DNA from: BP-133 sp040756995
GTDB lineage: Bacteria; Actinomycetota; Acidimicrobiia; IMCC26256; BP-133
NCBI GenBank assembly: GCA_040756995.1
Contig: JBFLYK010000025.1
Coordinates: 1 to 64,000, forward strand
DNA length: 64,000 bases
Direction: 5' to 3'
Each line of letters begins with the position of its first letter. Position 1 is the stretch's first letter. This document shows, in pieces, positions 7,577 through 17,242 of the stretch. A program made the position numbers and the translations under genes. Under the pieces are notes generated by a model. The model ran no database searches, was not told the DNA's origin, and saw nothing but the letters and a program-made list of their open reading frames with translations.

Positions 7577-8695
7577 ATGCCGCCCGAGAAGCTGCACTGG
7601 AAGCACCTCTTCGACGAGGTGGTCACGAGCGGGCTCTGCACCGGCTGCGCCGGCTGTGTCGTCGCCTGCCCCCACGACGTCCTCGGCTACAAGGACACCG
7701 AGGGCGCCTACAAGCCGTTCCACCTCGAGGAGGAACTGGGCCCGGCCAACTGCGGCCACGGCGAGCGGGGCTGCACGTCGTGCACCCGGGCCTGCCCCCG
7801 CTTCCGGACCTGGGAGCCGGAGATCGACCAGTTCCTCTTCGGGCGGCCCCGCTCGGCCATCGAGGTCGAGGGTGTCACCAAGGACGTCATCCTCACGCGG
7901 GCGGCCGACGACAAGGTCCACGAGCTCGGCCAGGACGGCGGCCTCGTGTCGGCCATCCTCATCTGGGCCCTGGAGCACGGCTACATCGACTCCGCCCTCG
8001 TCTCCTACCTCGAGGGCGACGGGTCGACGTGGAAGGCGATCCCCGGCGTGGCCCGGACCAAGGAGGAGATCCTGGCCGCCGCCGGCAGTCGCTACACCTA
8101 CTGCGCCAACACCATGGCCTACGCCGAGGCCATCGAGGGCGGAGCGGAGAAGATCGCCCTCGTCGGCATGAGCTGCCAGTCGTCGGTGCCTCCGGTGATG
8201 ACCGTCCGCAAGGCCGGCAAGGTGGCCCGCCGGTTCGCCCTCAACATCGGGCTGCTGTGTTCCAAGACGTTCGACGACGCCATCTTCGAAGAGCTCTTCG
8301 AGGCCAAGTACGGCCTCAAGAAGGCCGACATCAAGAAGATGAACATCAAGGGCGTCTTCCAGATCTGGATGAAGAACGGCGACTACCACGAGATCCCCCT
8401 CAAGGAGTGCCACCAGTGGACCCGGGAGGGGTGCAAGATGTGCCCCGACTTCGCCGCCGAGCACGCCGACATCTCGACCGGCGGGATCGGGAAGTACAAC
8501 GACTGGACGCTGACGATCATCCGGACCGATCTGGGGCGGGAGATCATCATCAAGATGCTGGAGGACGGGTCGATCATCGGCCGCCCCGGCGACGACGACC
8601 CCGGCGCCATCGCCCTCATGCGCAAGCTGTCGGTCAAGAGCCGCAAGCGCTGGCCCGAGTTCGCCATCCCCGAGCCGAAGCTCGTCGAGGCTTAG
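7577..8695 (+). CDS. FrhB-like coenzyme F420 hydrogenase/dehydrogenase beta-subunit family protein
   Basis: 372 aa. Start ATG at 7577 has a good ribosome site (GGAGGAAACGGAC). Two ferredoxin-like cysteine clusters occur at the N-terminus: C21-x2-C24-x2-C27-x3-C31-P and C59...C66-x2-C69-x3-C73-P. A second pair lies near residues 303-306 (CKMC). The middle has GQDGGLVSAILIWALE and LVGMSCQSS, typical of the FrhB N- and C-terminal domains, which bind FAD and oxidise or reduce F420. No hydrogenase subunits are nearby, so it is a stand-alone member, as found in many actinobacteria; its electron acceptor cannot be told. Its stop codon overlaps that of cca on the other strand. Confidence 0.85.
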   Translation: MPPEKLHWKHLFDEVVTSGLCTGCAGCVVACPHDVLGYKDTEGAYKPFHLEEELGPANCGHGERGCTSCTRACPRFRTWEPEIDQFLFGRPRSAIEVEGVTKDVILTRAADDKVHELGQDGGLVSAILIWALEHGYIDSALVSYLEGDGSTWKAIPGVARTKEEILAAAGSRYTYCANTMAYAEAIEGGAEKIALVGMSCQSSVPPVMTVRKAGKVARRFALNIGLLCSKTFDDAIFEELFEAKYGLKKADIKKMNIKGVFQIWMKNGDYHEIPLKECHQWTREGCKMCPDFAAEHADISTGGIGKYNDWTLTIIRTDLGREIIIKMLEDGSIIGRPGDDDPGAIALMRKLSVKSRKRWPEFAIPEPKLVEA

Positions 8696-10092
8696 GAGCG
8701 GAGGCCGCGCTCCTCGGCCCAGGCGAGGAGGCGGCGCTCCGCCTCCTCCTCGGTCATCGGGCCCTCTTCGATGCGGGCCTCGAGCAGCATGTCGAGCGCT
8801 TCGCCGACGACGCGGCCGGGCGGCACGCCGAGCAGCTCCATGACCCGGTGGCCGTCGATGGCGGGGCGGATCGACGCCAGCTCCTCCCGCTCGGCCAGCT
8901 CGGCGATGCGGGCCTCGAGGTCGTCCATGCGCCGGCCCAGCGCCCGGGCCTTGGCCTGGTTCCGGGTGGTGCAGTCGCAGCGCACCAGGTGGTTCAGCTG
9001 GTCGAGGAGCGGGCCGGCGTCCCTGACGTAGCGGCGGATCGCCTTGTCCGTCCACCCCATCTTGTAGGTGTGGAACCGCAGGTGGAGGAGGACCAGCTGC
9101 GTGACCGCCTCGATGATGTCCTTCGGGTACTTGAGGGCTCGCAGCCGCTCCTCGGCCATGCGGGCGCCGACGACGTCGTGGAGGTGGAAGCTCACGCCGT
9201 CCGGGCCGAACGACCGGGTCTTCGGCTTGCCGACGTCGTGGAGGAGGGCGGCGAGGCGCACCACCAGCTCCGGGCGCGTCTTGGCCACCACGGCGATCGT
9301 GTGGGCCAGGACGTCCTTGTGGTGATGGATCGGATCCTGCTCCAGCGCCAGGCCCGGCAGCTCGGGGAGGAACTCCTCGGCCAGCCCCGTCCGCACGAGG
9401 AACCACAGCCCGGCCGACGGGTCCTCGACCACGAGCAGCTTGTTGAGTTCGTCGCGGATGCGCTCGGCGCTCACCACCTCGAGCCGGCCGGCCAGCTCGG
9501 TGCCGGCGGCCACCAGCGCCGGGTCGGGCTCCAGCCCCAGCCCGGCGATGAAGCGGGCCGCCCGCATCATCCGCAGCGGGTCGTCGAGGAACGACACCTC
9601 CGGATCGAGCGGCGTACGGAGCCGCTTGTGGATCAGGAGATCGTCGAGCCCCCCGTGGGGGTCGGCCAGCGTCGGCTCCGGCAGGGAGATCGCCATGGCG
9701 TTGACGGTGAAGTCCCGCCGGGAGAGGTCGGTCTCCAGCGAGTCGGAGAACGTCACCGCCGGCTTGCGGCTGTCGGGCCGGTAGACCTCGGCCCGGAACG
9801 TCGTGATCTCCACCCGCATGTCGCCCCGGGCGGCGCCGATCGTTCCGAAGGCCTTGCCCTGGAGCCAGAGGTGGTCGGCCCAGGGCTGGACGAGCTCCAG
9901 GATCGTGTCGGGCCGGGCGTCGGTGGTGAGGTCGTAGTCGGCGTCGGGCTTGGTGACCCCCAGCAGGGCGTCGCGCACCGACCCGCCCACCAGGTGGAGG
10001 CTGTGGCCGGCGGCGGCGAAACGGCGCGCCAGATCCTGGAGGGGCGATTCCGGCGCCAGCAGCGGGCGCAGCCTCTCGGGAACGGCGGTCAT
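8692..10092 (-). CDS. cca: CCA-adding tRNA nucleotidyltransferase
   Basis: Class II nucleotidyltransferase adding or repairing the 3' CCA end, consistent with the tRNA-Ser genes here that lack an encoded CCA. 466 aa from ATG 10092. The head has LVGGSVRDALLG (35-45) and catalytic Asp52/Asp54 in DADYDL; the neck has RRDFTVNAMA and a DPLRMMRAARF helix. A C-terminal HD domain is present (ALLHDVGKPKTR). An earlier in-frame GTG/ATG would add 25 residues. GGGGAG abuts the ATG directly, and CACAAT lies 6 nt upstream, so the mRNA may be leaderless. In other actinobacteria the homologue (Rv3907c) sits at the same place beside DUF6049-murJ. Confidence 0.96.
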   Translation of the reverse strand: MTAVPERLRPLLAPESPLQDLARRFAAAGHSLHLVGGSVRDALLGVTKPDADYDLTTDARPDTILELVQPWADHLWLQGKAFGTIGAARGDMRVEITTFRAEVYRPDSRKPAVTFSDSLETDLSRRDFTVNAMAISLPEPTLADPHGGLDDLLIHKRLRTPLDPEVSFLDDPLRMMRAARFIAGLGLEPDPALVAAGTELAGRLEVVSAERIRDELNKLLVVEDPSAGLWFLVRTGLAEEFLPELPGLALEQDPIHHHKDVLAHTIAVVAKTRPELVVRLAALLHDVGKPKTRSFGPDGVSFHLHDVVGARMAEERLRALKYPKDIIEAVTQLVLLHLRFHTYKMGWTDKAIRRYVRDAGPLLDQLNHLVRCDCTTRNQAKARALGRRMDDLEARIAELAEREELASIRPAIDGHRVMELLGVPPGRVVGEALDMLLEARIEEGPMTEEEAERRLLAWAEERGLRS

Positions 10093-10224
10093 CTCCCCAT
10101 TGTGGCCGAGGGTCGGGGAGCGCCGTTCATCAATAAGTTCTGATGGTGAGGGCAGCCCCACCCTCAAGACGCCGGGTGGCGGGATGTTGCCGGAGTCCCG
10201 GAATCCGTATCGTGATGGACGTGC

Positions 10225-10329
10225 CTCCTACGGGAGAAACACCGTAGGAGCCGCAACCGCCTTGATCGGAATCGCCGTTTTGGACCGTCCCCAGCCGGTC
10301 CGGACGGGAGGGCCGGAGGCGGTTGCGGC
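10225..10329. repeat. Nested inverted repeats between pilT and cca
   Basis: Three dyads lie one after another in about 105 bp. CTCCTACGG/CCGTAGGAG (10225-10233 with 10242-10250) is perfect with an 8-nt loop. GCCGCAACCGCC (10250-10261) pairs perfectly with GGCGGTTGCGGC (10318-10329) and encloses GGACCG...CGGTCC (10282-10301). On the minus strand it follows the pilT stop (10363) and precedes cca, so it could be a terminator, a leader RNA or a protein-binding site. The rest of the 270-bp gap shows nothing recognisable. Confidence 0.5.
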
Positions 10330-10362
10330 GCGTTTGGGCCCGGTCGGCCCGGTCGGCGCCCC

Positions 10363-11457
10363 TCAGAGGCTGCCGACCGGGAGGCCCGCCTGCTGCAGGG
10401 CGATCCGCAGGTCGTGGGGGTGGCTGGCGGTGGCCAGGGCGTCCCGCAGTCCGATGAGCCCGTTCTTGTACAGGGCGAACAGACTCTGGTCGAAGGTCTG
10501 CATCCCGTAGTACTCGCCTTCGGCGATGATCTGCTCCAACTCGTGGGTCTCGTCGGCGTTCACGATCTTGTCGAACGCCCGGCCGGTGGCCACCAGCACC
10601 TCGACGGCCGGGATGCGGCCCTTCCCGTCGACCCGCTCCAGCAGCCGCTGACTGACGATTCCCCGCAGCGAGCCGGCCAGCGACAGTCGGGCCTGGCGCT
10701 GCTGATGCGGGGGGAAGAAGTCGACGATCCGGTTCACCGTCTCGGTGGCGTTGACCGTGTGCAGCGTGGAGAAGACCAGGTGCCCGGTGTTGGCCGCGGT
10801 CAGGGCCGCCCCCACGGTTTCGGGGTCCCGCATCTCGCCGATGAAGATCACGTCGGGGTCCTGGCGGAGCACCCGCTTGAGGGCCACGGCGTAGTCCTCG
10901 GTGTCGGTCCCGATCTCCCGCTGGTTGACCAGCGACCGCTTGTCGCCGTGGAGGACCTCGATCGGGTCCTCGATCGTGACGATGTGCTTGGCCTGGGTCT
11001 CGTTGATCGAGTCGATCATGGCGGCGATCGTCGTGGTCTTCCCCGACCCGGTGGGGCCCGTGACCAGCACGAGGCCCCGGGGCTCCTCGGTCAGGCGCCG
11101 GACGGCCGGGGGCAGGCCGAGGGCATCGAAGGACGGCGTCCCGGGCAGCACCCGGCGCAGCACCAGGGCCACGGTGTTGCGCTGCCGGAAGACGTTGACC
11201 CGGAACCGGCCCGCCCCGCCGGCCTCCCCCGACCCGTAGGCGAAGTCGGCCTCACCGGAGCGGGCGAACTCGTCGGCCCGGGCCGGCGGCAACACCGCGT
11301 AGGCCAGGCGTTCGGTGTCGGCCGGGCCGAGGACGTCGAATGGCGTCTCGGTCAGATGGCCATCGATACGGACGAAGGGTCGGCTCCCGGCCTTGAGGTG
11401 CAGGTCGGAGGCCCGCTGCTCGACGACGTGGCGGAGCAGCTCGGACAGCTCGAGCAC
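10363..11457 (-). CDS. pilT: PilT-type twitching motility ATPase
   Basis: Hexameric AAA-like ATPase that retracts type IV pili. 364 aa; start GTG 11457 follows an AAGGAAG ribosome site. N-terminal SDLHLKAGSRP (18-27), Walker A GPTGSGKT (134-141), Asp box EDPIEVLH, Walker B IFIGEMRDPET, and the His box HTVNATETVNRI are all present, along with the PilT-type AIRMLI-equivalent region. No pilin or assembly genes adjoin it, so the rest of the pilus machine must lie elsewhere. Confidence 0.93.
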   Translation of the reverse strand: MLELSELLRHVVEQRASDLHLKAGSRPFVRIDGHLTETPFDVLGPADTERLAYAVLPPARADEFARSGEADFAYGSGEAGGAGRFRVNVFRQRNTVALVLRRVLPGTPSFDALGLPPAVRRLTEEPRGLVLVTGPTGSGKTTTIAAMIDSINETQAKHIVTIEDPIEVLHGDKRSLVNQREIGTDTEDYAVALKRVLRQDPDVIFIGEMRDPETVGAALTAANTGHLVFSTLHTVNATETVNRIVDFFPPHQQRQARLSLAGSLRGIVSQRLLERVDGKGRIPAVEVLVATGRAFDKIVNADETHELEQIIAEGEYYGMQTFDQSLFALYKNGLIGLRDALATASHPHDLRIALQQAGLPVGSL

Positions 11458-11575
11458 GTGACTTCCTTGGGACGGGTTGCGGGGTCTCTCCCGTTGAATC
11501 GGCAGGTCACGAGCCCGGCTTGGGCGGGCGACGGTCGGCTCCCCCCGGTTCCCGCCCTTTGAGTCGTTCCGGGCT

Positions 11576-12601
11576 TTACGGGGAGGCGATGTCGGCCAGG
11601 CGGGCCCGCTGCTCCCCGGCGGCGGTCACGACCTGCGCCCCCGGCCCGCCCGAGGTGGCCTCCTCCGGCCGGTAGGGGACGTCGACCAGGGCGGCCAGGC
11701 TGGCCCCCACCGAGGTGGTCAGCGCGTCGAGGTCGTAGCCGCCTTCCAGGAAGAGGATGAGCCGCCCCGGTTGCGGGGCGAAGCGGGCCACCCGCCGGGC
11801 GATGTCGGCGAAGTCGCCGGCCGACAGCCGCAACCCGGTCAGCGGGTCGGCCCGGTGGGCGTCGTACCCGGCCGACACCAGGACCCACGTCGGGGCGAAC
11901 TCCGCCACCGCCGGGGCGACCACCTCGTCGAGCGCCCGCAGGTAGACGTCGCCGGTGGCACCCGACGGGAACGGCAGGTTGAGCGTCGCCCCCCGGGCCT
12001 CGGGCCCGCCGATGTCGTCGAGGGCACCGGTCCCCGGATAGAAGGCGCCGTACTGGTGGGTCGAGACGTACAGCACCCGGGGGTCGTCCCAGAAGATCGC
12101 TTCCGTCCCGTTGCCGTGATGGGCGTCCCAATCGAGGACGAGGACGCGCTCCCCCTGTTCCGCCAGGTTGGCGGCGGCGACAGCGATGTTGTTGATCAGA
12201 CAGAAGCCCATCGGCCGCGTCGCCAGGGCGTGGTGTCCGGGCGGGCGGACCGCGAGGAACGCCGCCTCGCCGTCGCCCCGGCGGAGGGCCTCGACGGCGG
12301 CCAGGCCGGCGCCGGCGGCGAGCTTGCCGGCCCGCCAGGAGCCGACCGAGGCCCGCGTGTCGCCGTCGATGTCGCCGCCCCCGGCGGCGCAGAAGCGCTC
12401 CAGCGCCTCGAGGTATTCGACGGGATGGACCCGGCTCAGCTCCTCCGTCGTCGCCTCCCGGGGCTCGAGGAACCGCACGGCGTCCTTGACGCCGGCGGCT
12501 TCCGGGCCCCGGAGAGCGGCCTCCAGCCGCCGGGCCCGCTCGGGATGCCCGGGACCGGTGTCGTGGTGTTCGAACGCGGGGTCGGCGGCAACGAGCAGCA
12601 T
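11576..12601 (-). CDS. Histone deacetylase family (AcuC/Hda-type) zinc amidohydrolase
   Basis: 341 aa arginase/deacetylase fold. Hallmarks are RPPGHHA (119-125; tandem His123-124), the metal-binding segment DWDAHHGNGT (157-166; Asp159, His161) and SAGYDAHRADPL with the second metal Asp. Bacterial relatives deacetylate acetyl-lysine, acetylpolyamines or acetoin-pathway proteins; the substrate cannot be assigned. The start ATG 12601 lies 6 nt after TACCGT on the minus strand, fitting a leaderless transcript. It is divergent to the GNAT gene, so acetyl-transfer and acetyl-removal genes are neighbours, though no link is proven. Confidence 0.9.
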   Translation of the reverse strand: MLLVAADPAFEHHDTGPGHPERARRLEAALRGPEAAGVKDAVRFLEPREATTEELSRVHPVEYLEALERFCAAGGGDIDGDTRASVGSWRAGKLAAGAGLAAVEALRRGDGEAAFLAVRPPGHHALATRPMGFCLINNIAVAAANLAEQGERVLVLDWDAHHGNGTEAIFWDDPRVLYVSTHQYGAFYPGTGALDDIGGPEARGATLNLPFPSGATGDVYLRALDEVVAPAVAEFAPTWVLVSAGYDAHRADPLTGLRLSAGDFADIARRVARFAPQPGRLILFLEGGYDLDALTTSVGASLAALVDVPYRPEEATSGGPGAQVVTAAGEQRARLADIASP

Positions 12602-12717
12602 CCCCCTACGGTAGGCCCCCGCCGAGCCGGCGGTGAACGGGCCGTTCGTCCCGTCGCGGCAGGTCAGGAGACCTCGTGCACGGGGCCGGTAGGGAGAGCC
12701 AGGTACGCTGGCGCGCC

Positions 12718-13437
12718 ATGACGAGGGCAGCGTCGCGCGGAGTGGCGGAGCCCGAGACGATCGAGCAGCGTGGTGAGCGGGCCCGCCTGGCCAGCTGGCG
12801 GGCAGACGGCCAGGTGGCCCACCTCAGCCCAACGGCCCTGCGGCCCCTTTCGGCCGCCTTCGTCGATTCCTGCCTCGACCGGCTCCGGGCTCGGGGCTTC
12901 ACCTTCGTCGTCACCAGCGCCCTGTCCGCCGAGGAGTGCGCCGGGTTCCTCCGCGCCGGGTTCGACGTGCAGGAGGAGCTCGAACTGCTGGCCCACGACC
13001 TGGGCGCCATCCCCGACGTCCGCCACCGCCTCCGCCGGCCCTGGCGTTCTGACCGGCCCCGGGTCCTCGCCGTCGACGCCATCGCCTTCGACTCGTTCTG
13101 GCGGCTGCATCAGGGCGGCCTGGAGGACGCCCTCGGGGCCACACCTTCGGTTCGCTTCCGGGTCCACGGCCGGCATGACCATCTCGACGGTTACGTCATC
13201 GGCGGCCGCGGCTCCGGGACCGGATACGTGCAGCGGCTGGCGGTCCATCCGTCCGCCCGGGGCCAGGGCCTCGGCCGTTCCCTGGTGGCCGACGTGCTGC
13301 GCTGGATGCGCCGGCGCGGCGCCGCCCGGGCCCTGGTGAACACCCAGCGGACGAACGAAGCGGCCCTGTCCCTCTACCGAGCCTGCGGCTTCCGGGTCCT
13401 GCCCGAGGGCCTCCGGGTGCTGGCCCGGTCGCTGTGA
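12718..13437 (+). CDS. GNAT-family N-acetyltransferase
   Basis: 239 aa from ATG 12718. The C-terminal half carries the acetyl-CoA motif: VQRLAVHPSARGQGLGRSL (about 178-196), then ALVNTQRTNEAALSLYRACGF, the usual end of RimI-like GNATs. The N-terminal half (residues 20-110) looks like a degenerate GNAT repeat (EECAGFLRAGFDVQEEL), so the protein may be a tandem GNAT. Its stop overlaps the start of the DUF6049 gene (GTGA), indicating translational coupling. Substrate unknown. Confidence 0.88.
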   Translation: MTRAASRGVAEPETIEQRGERARLASWRADGQVAHLSPTALRPLSAAFVDSCLDRLRARGFTFVVTSALSAEECAGFLRAGFDVQEELELLAHDLGAIPDVRHRLRRPWRSDRPRVLAVDAIAFDSFWRLHQGGLEDALGATPSVRFRVHGRHDHLDGYVIGGRGSGTGYVQRLAVHPSARGQGLGRSLVADVLRWMRRRGAARALVNTQRTNEAALSLYRACGFRVLPEGLRVLARSL

Positions 13438-15605
13438 GTACCCGCCGGGCGCGGGGCTGCGCCGTCCTCGTCGTACTGGTCCTGGCGGTGACGCTCGGCA
13501 CCACGCCCGCGGCACTTGCGGCCACCCCACCGGCGCCGGGGCCGGCGGCCTCCGGAGGTGCGGCGCCCGCTCCGGCCGCCGCCCCCGCTCCGAAGCCGCG
13601 GATCATGAGCCTCGCCGACCAGACCCCGTTCGCCCGGCCCGACGAGAGCCTCCGGCTGTCGTTCGACCTCACCGGTCCGGTGGACGGGCTCGACCTGCAG
13701 GTCGTCGTCCACCGGGCAGTCACGTCCCGCACCGAGTTCACGCAGAGCCTCAACGGCCGGGGCCTCGGAGGCGTGGAGGGGCGCCTGTCCCAACCGGTCA
13801 CCGACCTGGACACCACCGGGCCCGGGCACCGGACGCTGGCCCTCGGGGTGCAGGGCCCGGCGTCGGCCACCGCCCTGCCCGACCCGACGAGGATCGTGCC
13901 GGGCCGGAGCGGCATCTACCCGACCGAGGTGCAGCTCCTGCGGGACGGCACGGTCGTCGACCGGTTCGTGACGCCGCTGGTGGTCATCGCCGCCGGCCTG
14001 AGCCCGTTGACGATGGCCTGGGTCTGGCGCCTCGACGCCACGCCGGCCCATCAACCGGACGGGACCGTCCGGAAGGCGGCGGGCAAGGCGATGGGCCCGG
14101 CCGGCCGGCTTCCCCGCCTGGCCCAGGCGGCCGCCGCCACCGATGTCCCCCTCACGCTGGCTCCGACGCCGGAGACGCTCCGGGCCTGGTCGGCGGTGGC
14201 CCAGCAGGAGGAGCACCAGCCGGGCGGCGCGCCGGCCGACGGCGCCCGGGCCGGGCTCGCCGCGCTGAGGACGGCCCCGACCCGGGGACACCAGCTCCTG
14301 CGCGGCCCGTTCGTGCCGATCGACATGGCCGGCCTGCTCGAAGCCGACCTCGCCGGGGAGATCGACGCCGAGTTCGGTCGCGGCGCCGAGGACCAGCAGA
14401 AGGTGCTGGGCGACCTGCCGGCGGCGCCGTACACGATGCTCGCCCCCGGCCCGATCAACGCCGCCGGTCTCGCCCGGCTCCGCCGGTACGGCGCGGAACG
14501 GCTCGTGTTCCCGCCCGACGCGCTCCAGCCCCGGGAGCAGCGGTTGACCCCCGGCCGGCCCTTCGTCGTCGGTGGCCGCGGCCAGGCGCCGTACCCCGCC
14601 GCGGTGAGCGACCCCGACCTCGCCCGCCTGCTCGACGGCGACGAGGCCCCGGCCCTGCGGGCCGCCCGCTTCCTGGCCGGACTGAGCCTGGTGGCCCTCG
14701 AGGCGCCCGGCGAATCCCGGGGGGTCGTGGTCGTGACTCCCGAGGAGTGGGACCCGCCGGCCCTGCTGCTCGACGCCGTTCTCCGGGGCCTGCAGGCCAA
14801 CCCGGCCGTGATCCCCGCCACCCTCGACCGGTACTTCGCCACCGTGACGCCCGAGCAGAACGGCGGCGGCCGGACGGTGATGCGGGAACTCGTCCCCCGC
14901 CGGGCCACCGATCCCGGCGACGCCGACACGCTGGAGGCGCTCCGGCGCCAGCTGGCCGCCTTCAGCAGTGTCGCCGAACCCGACGCCGACTGGCTCCAGA
15001 CCGCCGACCGCACGATCCTGCTGAGCCGGGCCACCGCCCTCCAGGGCGCCGGCCGGGGGGACCGCAAGTCGCCGGCCGAGTACCTCCGGGGGGCCGACCG
15101 GCTGCTCAAGGGCATCATCTCCAAGATCCAGGGGCCCCGCGGGCAGCGGGTGACGCTGACGTCGCGGCGGGCGTCGATCCCGATCTCGCTGCTCAACGCC
15201 ACAGGGCGGCCGCTCCAGGTCCGGGTGCGACTGGACAGCGACCAGCTCCGCTTCCTCGACGGCGCCGAACGGCTCGTGACCCTCGCCTCCCAGAACACCA
15301 CCGAGCGGTTCCTGGTCGAGAGCCGGTCGACCGGCGCCTTCCCGCTGGAGATCACCGTCACGTCTCCCGACGGCCTGCTGAAGATCGCCAGCAGCGAGCT
15401 CACGATCCGGTCCACCGTGGTGAGCGGCGTTGGCGCCGTCCTCACCGCCGGCGCCGGTCTCTTCCTGCTGGTGTGGTGGGGGAACGACCTGCGCCGTTCC
15501 CGGCGGCGGCGGAACGGTCGGGCCCGGCGCCGGGGGCGCATCGCCGCCAAGGCGGCCGCCCGGGCTCTGGACGACGCCGAGCGCGTCGCCGCCAAAACCG
15601 GGTGA
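13434..15605 (+). CDS. DUF6049 family secreted membrane protein (Rv3909-like)
   Basis: 723 aa. Start GTG overlaps the preceding stop. A signal peptide (GCAVLVVLVLAVTLGTTPAALA) leads to a large extracytoplasmic region and a single C-terminal membrane span (about residues 668-685) with a short Arg-rich cytoplasmic tail. It corresponds in size, topology and position (between cca and murJ) to mycobacterial Rv3909. Function unknown, but constant linkage to MurJ points to cell-envelope assembly. The stop overlaps the murJ start (GTGA). Confidence 0.85.
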   Translation: MSTRRARGCAVLVVLVLAVTLGTTPAALAATPPAPGPAASGGAAPAPAAAPAPKPRIMSLADQTPFARPDESLRLSFDLTGPVDGLDLQVVVHRAVTSRTEFTQSLNGRGLGGVEGRLSQPVTDLDTTGPGHRTLALGVQGPASATALPDPTRIVPGRSGIYPTEVQLLRDGTVVDRFVTPLVVIAAGLSPLTMAWVWRLDATPAHQPDGTVRKAAGKAMGPAGRLPRLAQAAAATDVPLTLAPTPETLRAWSAVAQQEEHQPGGAPADGARAGLAALRTAPTRGHQLLRGPFVPIDMAGLLEADLAGEIDAEFGRGAEDQQKVLGDLPAAPYTMLAPGPINAAGLARLRRYGAERLVFPPDALQPREQRLTPGRPFVVGGRGQAPYPAAVSDPDLARLLDGDEAPALRAARFLAGLSLVALEAPGESRGVVVVTPEEWDPPALLLDAVLRGLQANPAVIPATLDRYFATVTPEQNGGGRTVMRELVPRRATDPGDADTLEALRRQLAAFSSVAEPDADWLQTADRTILLSRATALQGAGRGDRKSPAEYLRGADRLLKGIISKIQGPRGQRVTLTSRRASIPISLLNATGRPLQVRVRLDSDQLRFLDGAERLVTLASQNTTERFLVESRSTGAFPLEITVTSPDGLLKIASSELTIRSTVVSGVGAVLTAGAGLFLLVWWGNDLRRSRRRRNGRARRRGRIAAKAAARALDDAERVAAKTG

Positions 15606-17182
15606 GCAGCACCGAACGGGTCGTCCGCTCCAGCGTCCCCGTCGCCGTCGGTACGGCGCTGTCCCGCCTGACCGGCATGGCCCGCCTGGCGGCCATGGCC
15701 TATGCGCTGGGGTTCGACCGGCTGGCCGACTCCTACAACCTGGCCAACACCACGCCGAACATCGTCTACGAGCTGCTCCTCGGCGGCGTCCTGTCAGCGA
15801 CGCTGGTGCCGATCTTCGTCGACTATCGGGAGAAGGGCGACGAGGAAGCGACCTCGGCCGTGGTGAGCATGGTCGCGCTGGCCCTCGTTCTGCTGACGGG
15901 CCTCGGCATCATCCTCGCCCCGGCCGTCGTGCGGCTCTACTCGCTGCGGTTGTCCGACGCCACCGCCGCCGCCCAGCAGCAGGTGGCCACCGACCTGCTG
16001 CGGATGTTCATGCCGCAGATGCTCTTCTACGGCATCACCGCCATCGCCACCGCGCTGCTCAACGCCCAGCGCCGCTTCGCCGCTCCGGCCGTGACACCGG
16101 TGTTCAACAACCTGCTGGTGACGGCGATCTTCCTGGCGCTGCCTCATCTGGCCGACGAGCCGTTGACCCTTCAGGGCGTGCGGGACGACACCGGAACGCT
16201 GCTCCTGCTGGGGCTCGGCACGACGGCCGGCATTGTGGCCATGGCGCTTCCCCTGCTGCCGGCGGTTCGCCGGGCCGGCGTCCGCCTCCGGCCGGTGTTC
16301 AAGCCGAGGCACCCGGCCGTGCGCAAAGTGCTGCGGATGTCGGGCTGGACCGCCGGCTACGTGGCCGTGAACCAGATCGCCCTGTGGCTCGTGCTGGTGC
16401 TGGCCAACGGCACCAAAGGCGGCGTCTCCGTCTACCAGGGGGCTTACATCTTCTTCCAGCTTCCGCACGGGCTCGTCGCCGTGTCGTTGATGACGACACT
16501 GACCCCCGAGCTCGCCGAGACGGCCACCCGCCACGATTCGGACGGGTTCCGCCGCAATTTCGCCATGGGCCTGCGGCTCATGACGTTGTCGATCCTGCCC
16601 GCCGCCGCCGGGCTCGCCCTTCTGGCCCAGCCGGTGGTGTCGCTGCTGCTGCAGCGCGGCGCATTGACCCCGGCCCAGGCCGACGTGACGGCCGAATGCG
16701 TCGCCCTCTTCGCGTTGGGGCTGCTGCCGTTCTCGCTCTACCTCTACGCCCTGCGGGGTTTCTACGCCGTGCACGACACCCGTACGCCGTTCGTCCTCAA
16801 CTGCTGGGAGAACCTGATCAACGTCGTCGTGGCGGTGGCGCTGTACCCCTGGCTCGGTGTGCAGGGGCTGGCGTTGTCGTTCTCCGTGGCCTACGGGGTG
16901 GCGGCGGTGATGGCCCTGCGCTCGCTGGCCGGACGGGTCGGGGGGCTCGGTCTCGACCTGCGGAGCCGGCAGGTGCTGGCCCGTACGACGGTGGCGGCGC
17001 TGATCATGACCGTGGCCGTCCGCCTGGCGGTGGTGGCCCTTCCCGGCCGGCCGCACGACATCGTCGAGGCGGCCGTCGGTGTGCTGGTCGGCGTCGTCGT
17101 CTACGCCGGAGCGCTGTCGGTCATGCGGGTGCGGGAGGTGGCGGAGATCGCCCGTCGACTGCGGGGCCGGCGCGCCGGGTAA
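15602..17182 (+). CDS. murJ: Lipid II flippase MurJ (MviN)
   Basis: 526 aa polytopic protein of the MOP flippase superfamily, moving lipid II across the membrane for peptidoglycan synthesis. GTG 15602 overlaps the upstream stop. Typical segments: TALSRLTGMARLAAMAYALG near the start, LGGVLSATLVPIF, and about 14 hydrophobic helices. It ends after the helices (RRLRGRRAG) without the kinase-like domain found in mycobacterial MviN; that module is encoded by the next gene. Confidence 0.94.
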   Translation: MSSTERVVRSSVPVAVGTALSRLTGMARLAAMAYALGFDRLADSYNLANTTPNIVYELLLGGVLSATLVPIFVDYREKGDEEATSAVVSMVALALVLLTGLGIILAPAVVRLYSLRLSDATAAAQQQVATDLLRMFMPQMLFYGITAIATALLNAQRRFAAPAVTPVFNNLLVTAIFLALPHLADEPLTLQGVRDDTGTLLLLGLGTTAGIVAMALPLLPAVRRAGVRLRPVFKPRHPAVRKVLRMSGWTAGYVAVNQIALWLVLVLANGTKGGVSVYQGAYIFFQLPHGLVAVSLMTTLTPELAETATRHDSDGFRRNFAMGLRLMTLSILPAAAGLALLAQPVVSLLLQRGALTPAQADVTAECVALFALGLLPFSLYLYALRGFYAVHDTRTPFVLNCWENLINVVVAVALYPWLGVQGLALSFSVAYGVAAVMALRSLAGRVGGLGLDLRSRQVLARTTVAALIMTVAVRLAVVALPGRPHDIVEAAVGVLVGVVVYAGALSVMRVREVAEIARRLRGRRAG

Positions 17183-17242
17183 CGATCGTCCGGGCCCGGG
17201 TGTCCCAGTGGGAGACCGTGCAGGCACTACCGTGGGAGCGCT

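Noticed and set aside
7270..10143. 957-codon plus-strand frame over the FrhB-like and cca genes
   Set aside because: Runs out of frame or antisense to two well-supported genes; low-complexity translation.
12676..12717. Longer start for the GNAT gene
   Set aside because: The extra 14 residues are not family-like and ATG 12718 follows a plausible promoter TACGCT.
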